Assembly: GCA_938033975.1 (NCBI GenBank)
Contig: CALHKJ010000042.1
Span: forward strand, 1-11,250
DNA from: an uncultured Saprospiraceae bacterium
Lineage (GTDB): Bacteria > Bacteroidota > Bacteroidia > Chitinophagales > Saprospiraceae
Reading direction: 5' to 3'
Length of the DNA stretch: 11,250 nucleotides
Below are positions 6,426-11,250 of the stretch, piece after piece (the stretch's first letter is position 1; each line of letters begins with the position of its first letter). A program made the position numbers and the translations under genes. The notes beneath the pieces were generated by a model, which was not told the origin of the DNA, searched no databases, and worked only from the letters and a program-made list of their open reading frames with translations.

Positions 6426-6906
6426 TCACTGTATTTACAGGCAGTGAATCAATACATGTATTCAATAAATTTGAATTGCTTTTGAGAAATATTGGATGCA
6501 AATGATCTGGTGCCAACTCAGTTAGAGCTGTCAATGCAAAATTTCTATTTTCTATATCACTTTGTGGGATTTTTAATTCTTCTACCTCTACAATTAAATT
6601 TTCATAGTAGGCTATGTCTATATCAATAATTCTTGGGCCCCATTTTTCTTTTCTAACACGGCCTATCTTTTCTTCTATTTTAAGACATCTTCCGAGTAAA
6701 TCTAATGGAGAGAGACTTGTACTAATTTCAAGTGCTTGATTATAAAAGGCTGCTTGGTCTGTTTTACCATATGCCGCTGTTTCATATAGTTTAGAACTTT
6801 TATGCACGATTAAGTCATTTGCGCTAAGCAAAGATATAGCAGAAGACAAATTACTTCGTCTATCTCCCATATTTGACCCTAAAATTAAATACGCTGTACA
6901 ATGCAT
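6418..6906 (-). CDS. folK: FolK, dihydropteridine pyrophosphokinase (HPPK)
   Basis: HPPK passes pyrophosphate from ATP to 6-hydroxymethyl-7,8-dihydropterin in folate synthesis, in the cytoplasm. Numbering from the ATG at 6906 (162 residues), LGSNMGDR lies at 9-16, the RVRKEKWGPRIIDIDI block at 83-98 contains the family signature, and the metal ligands fall at D95 and D97, the same numbers as in the E. coli enzyme. IPQSDIENRNFAL (113-125) matches the conserved substrate-binding stretch. A GTG at 6918 would add four residues and has GAGG upstream; I prefer the ATG because MHCTAYLILGSN fits the usual very short N-terminus. It overlaps the downstream kinase gene by 8 bases. Confidence 0.93.
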   Translation of the reverse strand: MHCTAYLILGSNMGDRRSNLSSAISLLSANDLIVHKSSKLYETAAYGKTDQAAFYNQALEISTSLSPLDLLGRCLKIEEKIGRVRKEKWGPRIIDIDIAYYENLIVEVEELKIPQSDIENRNFALTALTELAPDHLHPIFLKSNSNLLNTCIDSLPVNTVNA

Positions 6907-6984
6907 GCTTACAATCACTCTATGCCTCGAAAATATTAATTATATTTTAGATATGATGTTTTCACAGAGGATTCTTATGATAAA

Positions 6985-7027
6985 ATAAAAACTCCCTCCA
7001 CCTGCTTGAGATGGAGGGAGAAAAAAA
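6985..7027. terminator. Bidirectional intrinsic terminator
   Basis: CTCCCTCCA (6992-7000) and TGGAGGGAG (7012-7020) form a perfect 9-bp GC-rich stem with an 11-base loop. Read on the minus strand it is followed by TTTTTATTTTA, ending transcription from the symporter gene 64 bases after its stop and insulating folK. On the plus strand the stem is followed by A7, so T-run support exists only on the minus strand; the A-tract can serve as the upstream partner of the U-run. Confidence 0.85.
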
Positions 7028-7090
7028 GTTTTGGTTATTAACCTTCAGGTTATGAAGGGAATCAGTTTTGGGTGTTGAAAATATTAATCT

Positions 7091-8713
7091 TTATGAATTA
7101 GCTTTTGATTTTATAGCATCTAGATATCTGGCCAATTCTCGTTTTACGACAGGGAATAAGAAATATAAACCTATCATATTCGGGAATACCATCGCAAATA
7201 TCATTGCATCTGAGAATCCCCATACTGAACTCATGTTAGCTGCCGATCCGATTACAATGAATATTAGAAATAAAAACTTGTAGGTTAAATCTGCTGCTTT
7301 TCCTCTTCCAAATAAAAACTTCCATGATTGTAAGCCATAGTAAGACCAAGAAATCATGGTAGATACAGCAAAGAGCACAACGGCAATAGTCAAGAAAACA
7401 TTAGAGTACGGAATATATTGAGCAAATGCTTTTGAAGTGATTCCTGCTCCCTCAAATCTTGCACCATCAATTAATACACCTCCAGATCCGTCTCCTCCAT
7501 ATTCAAAGAAACCACCAGTGTTGTAAATGATAATTACTAATGCCGTCATAGTACATATGACAACCGTATCGATAAAAGGCTCAAGTAATGCAACAAGTCC
7601 TTCTGATGCAGAATATTTTGTTTTTACAGCTGAGTGTGCAATGGAAGCTGAACCAGCTCCTGCTTCATTTGAAAATGCTGCACGCTGAAATCCTACTAAC
7701 AAAACTCCGATTACTCCTCCTACTCCTATTGCTTTTGGATTAAAAGCTTCTCTGAAAATCATACCAAAGGCATCATCTACCAAGCTGAAGTTACTTAAGA
7801 TAATATATAAACATGCTACCAAATATAGCACTGCCATCAAAGGCACAACTTTTTCTGTTACTGCAGCAATTCTCTTAATTCCTCCTATGATAATTATACC
7901 TACAAGCACAGCCATCACAACACCAATTAAGGTACCTGCTCCAGTACTTTCCATGTTTAATAGGTCTTTTAATACTATTGTTGCTTGGTTAGATTGGGCA
8001 GCATTACCACCTCCAAATGATCCTCCAATACAAAAGATAGCAAAGAAAACTGCCGCTATTTTTCCAAACATTTCAAAGCCTCTATCTTTCAATCCTTTAC
8101 TGATGTAATACATTGGTCCTCCATATACAACTCCATTTTCATCGACATCCCTATACTGTACACCCAAGGTGCACTCTACAAATTTTGTAGACATACCTAA
8201 AAAGCCACAAATGATCATCCAAAAAGTTGCACCTGGGCCTCCCAATGCAATTGCTAAAGCAACACCTGCGATATTTCCATTTCCAACTGTACCTGATACA
8301 GCAGTCGCCAAAGCCTGAAAGTGGGATACTTCTCCTTCTTCGCTTTCATCTCTGATCGTGTCAGGATTATCGCCACCAGGTTGAGATACCAGTGCATTTG
8401 CATCGCCTGAATATTGTTCAATATCATCGTACTTACCTCTTACCGTATTAATCGCTTTTCCAAAAAATCTAATATTTGGAAAGCCGAAAACAATGGTGAA
8501 AAATAATGCACTGAAAACAAGTAGTAAGAGCACAAAAGGTACTCCTCCGACTTTAAAGAAAACAACGTCTGTTGCAAATTGTGAAATTGGTGCGAAAGCT
8601 TGGTCTATTCTTTCGTCTAGGCCTAAATTTTCTTGGGCAAAAATGAACATGGGCGCTAAGAGAAATAAAAGCGTACCCAATAGTTTTGAGATAGGTTTCT
8701 TCATGTTGGTCAT
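7091..8713 (-). CDS. Sodium:alanine/glycine symporter, AGCS family
   Basis: This inner-membrane carrier takes up alanine or glycine with Na+ (or H+). The family fingerprints are clear: FQALATAVSGTVGNGNIAG at 132-150 followed by VALAIALGGPGATFWM, YGGPMYYI at 197-204, GFQRAAFSNEAGAGSASIAH at 341-360 and STMISWSYYGLQSW at 451-464. About ten to eleven hydrophobic segments are visible between 55 and 525. The N-terminus has a second hydrophobic stretch (KKPISKLLGTLLFLLAPMFI, 5-24) ending in FAQ, like a cleavable leader, followed by a short extracytoplasmic helix. An acidic loop (about 98-128) precedes the first signature. The length of 540 residues is somewhat above the 450-480 of Firmicutes AGCS proteins because of these parts. 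An in-frame ATG at 8704 is an alternative start. It is monocistronic: a terminator follows and the neighbour upstream is divergent. Confidence 0.93.
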   Translation of the reverse strand: MTNMKKPISKLLGTLLFLLAPMFIFAQENLGLDERIDQAFAPISQFATDVVFFKVGGVPFVLLLLVFSALFFTIVFGFPNIRFFGKAINTVRGKYDDIEQYSGDANALVSQPGGDNPDTIRDESEEGEVSHFQALATAVSGTVGNGNIAGVALAIALGGPGATFWMIICGFLGMSTKFVECTLGVQYRDVDENGVVYGGPMYYISKGLKDRGFEMFGKIAAVFFAIFCIGGSFGGGNAAQSNQATIVLKDLLNMESTGAGTLIGVVMAVLVGIIIIGGIKRIAAVTEKVVPLMAVLYLVACLYIILSNFSLVDDAFGMIFREAFNPKAIGVGGVIGVLLVGFQRAAFSNEAGAGSASIAHSAVKTKYSASEGLVALLEPFIDTVVICTMTALVIIIYNTGGFFEYGGDGSGGVLIDGARFEGAGITSKAFAQYIPYSNVFLTIAVVLFAVSTMISWSYYGLQSWKFLFGRGKAADLTYKFLFLIFIVIGSAANMSSVWGFSDAMIFAMVFPNMIGLYFLFPVVKRELARYLDAIKSKANS

Positions 8714-8803
8714 TAATTCGCTTGTTAAGGTAATTAGACTGTGCGAACTAACAAAGAATAGCTTGGTTTTTTAAAACTTAGTATCTTGAGATAAAGACAA
8801 ATT

Positions 8804-8818
8804 CCAAATTTAATTTGG
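8804..8818. promoter_or_regulatory. Short palindrome upstream of the DUF4177 gene
   Basis: CCAAAT (8804-8809) and ATTTGG (8813-8818) are perfect inverted repeats around TTA, 14 bases before the ATG at 8833, in the 119-base gap to the divergent symporter gene. It could be an operator or chance; nothing else supports it. Confidence 0.25.
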
Positions 8819-8832
8819 TAATCTAAAAAAGC

Positions 8833-9030
8833 ATGAAGAAATTTTATTATAAGACCGTGGTTGTTAAGTCAATTCACGCATTTAATCTCAATTTTCCTCT
8901 TAAAGAAGTAGAGGAAGAGCTCAATAGATTGGGGCAATTGGGATGGGAGTTGGTTTCTACGGTAGAACGATCAAATCCAGTAGAATTAATTTTGTTCCTG
9001 AAAAATGATGAGGGAAATCTCAATTCTTAG
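8833..9030 (+). CDS. Small DUF4177-like protein
   Basis: This 65-residue protein fits the small DUF4177 family of unknown function: an opening aromatic strand FYYKTVVVKS (4-13), an amphipathic helix LKEVEEELNRLGQLG (23-37), then GWELVSTVE (37-45) and a final strand ELILFLKN (51-58). The pattern 'helix - LGQLGWELV - strand' is the family's hallmark. No signal peptide or membrane segment is present, so it should be cytoplasmic. It stands alone: the symporter gene is divergent and the DUF1800 gene starts 107 bases downstream, possibly on the same transcript as I see no terminator between them. The family call is by pattern; function is unknown. Confidence 0.8.
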   Translation: MKKFYYKTVVVKSIHAFNLNFPLKEVEEELNRLGQLGWELVSTVERSNPVELILFLKNDEGNLNS

Positions 9031-9064
9031 AAATAAAATTCCCTTATATTAAGTTTAGAAGAAG

Positions 9065-9092
9065 TTGTTGTCAATCCTGATACCTATTTTTT
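9065..9092 (+). promoter_or_regulatory. Candidate promoter of the DUF1800-DUF1501 pair
   Basis: TTG at 9065-9067 and TATTTTTT at 9085-9092 (7 of 8 to the Bacteroidota -7 consensus TAnnTTTG) are 17 bases apart, and the gene starts 44 bases downstream. AT-rich DNA gives many such words, so this is tentative. Confidence 0.25.
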
Positions 9093-9136
9093 AACTTTTA
9101 ATACTTTATTTCGTCAAAGTATCAAATGCAAAGTTT

Positions 9137-10861
9137 ATGAATAGACGCAATTCCTTATCTACTATTTTAGGTAAAAAAGTACCTAAGGTGGAAAAAGCAA
9201 AAACAGCTCCACCTCCTGCAGGAACTTTAGACCGATATACTGGCCCATGGACAACAAGAGAAGCGAGCCATCTATTAAGGCGTACCACCTTTGGTCCTAA
9301 CTTAGATATGATTTCAGAATCTATTTCACTAGGACTTGATGAAACGATAAACACATTGTTTCAAAACGCAGTTCCAAGTCCTCCACCAGTTATTTATACT
9401 TTACCAGAGGCACCAGATGAACCAAACATTTTTCCAGTTTTTGAAGATCCATTCGTTCCTTATGGAGAAACATGGGTAAACGAACCTCCAGTAGTTGATA
9501 CGGGGGATGCATCCCTAGACCAGGATATATTAAATTTTAGAAGTCGATCTGTAACTGCCTGGCCTTTCATCAATATGATGAAACCGGAGTTGAATATAAT
9601 GTCAAAGATTTGGCTGTTTTGGCACAACCATTTTGTGGTTTCTGATTTTCTTGTCCCTTTACAATATTATCAATATGCCAGAGTATTGGAAGAGCATGCT
9701 ATTGGAGACTTCAAGCAAATGACAAAAGATATTACGGTTGATGTTAGTATGCTTTTATATCTCAATGGAAACGAAAATTCGAAAGAGGCCCCAAATGAAA
9801 ATTATGCTCGAGAACTTTTAGAATTGTTTACAGTTGGAAAAGGGGCTGTTGCAGGACCAGGAGATTATACCACCTTCACAGAAGATGATGTTCAAAGCAT
9901 GGCAAGAATTTTAACTGGTTGGGGGATCAATGGACTAGTTCTGAGTGACAGACTAGAATCAATTTTTAGACCTGAAAGACATGATACTGGATCTAAACAA
10001 CTTTCTCCAAGATTTAATAATGCAGTTATCCAGAATTCTGGTGCTAATGAATATTCAAATTTGATTGATGTAATTTTTGAGTCAGAACATGTAGCAAGAT
10101 TTATCTGCCGTAAATTTTATGTCTATTTTTTAAACCATGAGATTGATGCAGAGATCGAAGCAAGTATTATCGAACCTTTGGCTCAGATTTTACGGGACGA
10201 TGATTACAATGTTGAAAGAGCATTGAAGACCTTGTTTTCAAGTGAGCACTTTTATAGTCAGGAAGCTATCGGTTGTATGATTAAGAATCCTGCAGACTTT
10301 GTAGTGTCATCTACAAAAGGTTTAAACCTTGAATTTAATGGTGATCCTGCAAATGATTATTTTTTCGCTTCCATTTTTTACATTTTTGCTGCAGAACTTG
10401 ACATGAGAATATTCTTTCATCCAGATGTGGCCGGATGGAAAGCCTATTATCAAGAACCTCAGTTTTATAGAAACTGGATCAACACCTATTATCTTCCTTC
10501 AAGAAACATGACCTCGACTTCCTTAGTAGGAGGAGGCCCAGTCAATTTTCTAGGAAATGAAGCAAATATTCCTCAATTGATAAATGTGATCAATGTTATT
10601 TCAACGATTGAAAACGCAACTAATATCAATGATTTAATCTATAACCTTACGGCAAATCTTTTTGCTTATCCGATCTCAGAATCTCAAAAGGATTATTTAA
10701 AACAGTTTGTTATTCCTGGATTACCAGATTTTGAATGGTCTGTAGAGTATACTGATTATTTGGCTGATCCATTAAACCCAGATAAGCGAAATGCAATTAA
10801 TAATAAATTGGTTGCGCTCTTTACCGCTATACTGGAGATGCCTGAATACCAATTGATGTAA
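9137..10861 (+). CDS. DUF1800 family protein
   Basis: The family signatures appear in order: WTTREASHLLRRTTFGP (38-54), the IWLFWHNHFVVSD block (158-170), PNENYARELLELFTVG (219-234), FTEDDVQSMARILTGWGING (247-266), RPERHDTGSKQL (278-289), and near the end FFHPDVAGWKAYY and FYRNWINTYYLPSRNM. These identify DUF1800, a large family with no established reaction that is usually encoded beside DUF1501. The N-terminus MNRRNSLSTIL resembles a twin-arginine start, but no hydrophobic stretch follows (KKVPKVEKAKTAPPP), so export by that route is doubtful. The length of 574 residues is in the usual range for Bacteroidota members. A DUF1501 gene follows after 15 bases, so they are very likely co-transcribed. 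Confidence 0.92.
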   Translation: MNRRNSLSTILGKKVPKVEKAKTAPPPAGTLDRYTGPWTTREASHLLRRTTFGPNLDMISESISLGLDETINTLFQNAVPSPPPVIYTLPEAPDEPNIFPVFEDPFVPYGETWVNEPPVVDTGDASLDQDILNFRSRSVTAWPFINMMKPELNIMSKIWLFWHNHFVVSDFLVPLQYYQYARVLEEHAIGDFKQMTKDITVDVSMLLYLNGNENSKEAPNENYARELLELFTVGKGAVAGPGDYTTFTEDDVQSMARILTGWGINGLVLSDRLESIFRPERHDTGSKQLSPRFNNAVIQNSGANEYSNLIDVIFESEHVARFICRKFYVYFLNHEIDAEIEASIIEPLAQILRDDDYNVERALKTLFSSEHFYSQEAIGCMIKNPADFVVSSTKGLNLEFNGDPANDYFFASIFYIFAAELDMRIFFHPDVAGWKAYYQEPQFYRNWINTYYLPSRNMTSTSLVGGGPVNFLGNEANIPQLINVINVISTIENATNINDLIYNLTANLFAYPISESQKDYLKQFVIPGLPDFEWSVEYTDYLADPLNPDKRNAINNKLVALFTAILEMPEYQLM

Positions 10862-10876
10862 CAAAATTGTAATGAA

Positions 10877-11250
10877 ATGAAAAGAAGAAACTTTTTAAAA
10901 GCCGGTGGGGCAATGTCATTGCCATTTTTTGTAGGAGGAAAGCCATTTACAGCAGTAGGAAAAAATAAATTATTTGATCTGATTGGAGAGGGTAATGATA
11001 AAGTTTTGGTGCTGATACAATTGCAAGGTGGAAATGATGGATTAACAACAATCCTTCCCCGTGATCAATATGATAATCTTGCTGAGGTAAGATCAAATGT
11101 CCTGGTTCCAGAGAATTCAATTATTAATTTGACAGATACCATTGGGTTACATCCTGAAATGAACGGTTTAAAAAGGGTTTGGGATGATTCAAAGCTTGGA
11201 ATCTTGCAGGGTGTAGCATATCCAAATCAAAATAGATCTCATTTTAGATC
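10877..11250 (+). CDS. DUF1501 family protein, 5' part (runs off window)
   Basis: The first 124 residues are present and the frame is open at the window edge. It begins MKRRNFLKAGGAMSLPFFVG, a twin-arginine-like leader (RRNFLK at 3-8) with a short hydrophobic part, as is usual for DUF1501. Then come KVLVLIQLQGGNDGLTT (42-58) and, near the edge, TIGLHPEMNGLKRVWDDSKL and GVAYPNQNRSHFR, all hallmarks of the family. DUF1501 is thought to have an alkaline-phosphatase/sulfatase-like fold, but its substrate is unknown. The start is fixed by the leader; an ATG five bases upstream hits a stop at once. It follows the DUF1800 gene by 15 bases and likely acts with it at or outside the inner membrane. Confidence 0.9.
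   Translation, partial: MKRRNFLKAGGAMSLPFFVGGKPFTAVGKNKLFDLIGEGNDKVLVLIQLQGGNDGLTTILPRDQYDNLAEVRSNVLVPENSIINLTDTIGLHPEMNGLKRVWDDSKLGILQGVAYPNQNRSHFR

Noticed and set aside
7068..7283. Plus-strand frames opposite the symporter, the DUF937 gene and sbcC
   Set aside because: They are antisense shadows of well-supported genes with no family resemblance.

Overview
The window is almost entirely bacterial DNA from an AT-rich member of the Bacteroidota (Cytophagales-like), joined at its left end to about 0.8 kb of what looks like bivalve (mussel) nuclear DNA. The bacterial assignment rests on several things: the style of the sbcD-sbcC and folK-deoxynucleoside kinase pairs, the DUF1800-DUF1501 pair, the AGCS transporter with its cleavable-looking leader, and the general lack of Shine-Dalgarno sequences. 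The mussel assignment rests on recognising, from memory, a repeat very common in Mytilus and related bivalve sequences at about 41-220. The record therefore looks like a host/associate chimera: a bivalve-associated bacterium in a metagenome, or bacterial sequence inside a bivalve assembly. The alternative of real integration is not excluded by sequence alone.

Layout. 1-789: non-bacterial, no credible gene. 790-3833 (minus): sbcD then sbcC, coupled by an ATGA overlap; SbcC is cut off shortly after its zinc hook, exactly where the foreign DNA begins. 3834-4044: divergent control region with a 9-bp inverted repeat. 4045-5259 (plus): a DUF937-type protein carrying a membrane segment, a His cluster and a Gly/Ala/Lys repeat tail, followed by a strong intrinsic terminator. 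5320-5771: a gene-free block with three copies of a structured repeat (one inverted, two direct) whose hairpins differ in sequence but keep their pairing, plus a 50-bp direct repeat. 5772-6906 (minus): folK overlapping a deoxynucleoside kinase gene. 6992-7027: bidirectional terminator. 7091-8713 (minus): AGCS sodium:amino-acid symporter. 8833-9030 (plus): a small DUF4177 protein. 9137-10861 and 10877-end (plus): a DUF1800 protein and the start of a DUF1501 protein with a twin-arginine leader, probably one operon.

How the genes work together. SbcD-SbcC would form the Mre11-Rad50-type nuclease that opens hairpin and blocked DNA ends. FolK (folate synthesis, hence thymidylate) and the deoxynucleoside kinase (salvage of deoxynucleosides) are translationally coupled and both feed DNA precursor supply. 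The symporter brings in alanine or glycine with sodium. The DUF1800-DUF1501 pair is widespread and conserved together, but its biochemical job is unknown. The most novel-looking material is the covarying repeat family at 5325-5728; the most important for users of this record is the chimeric left end.
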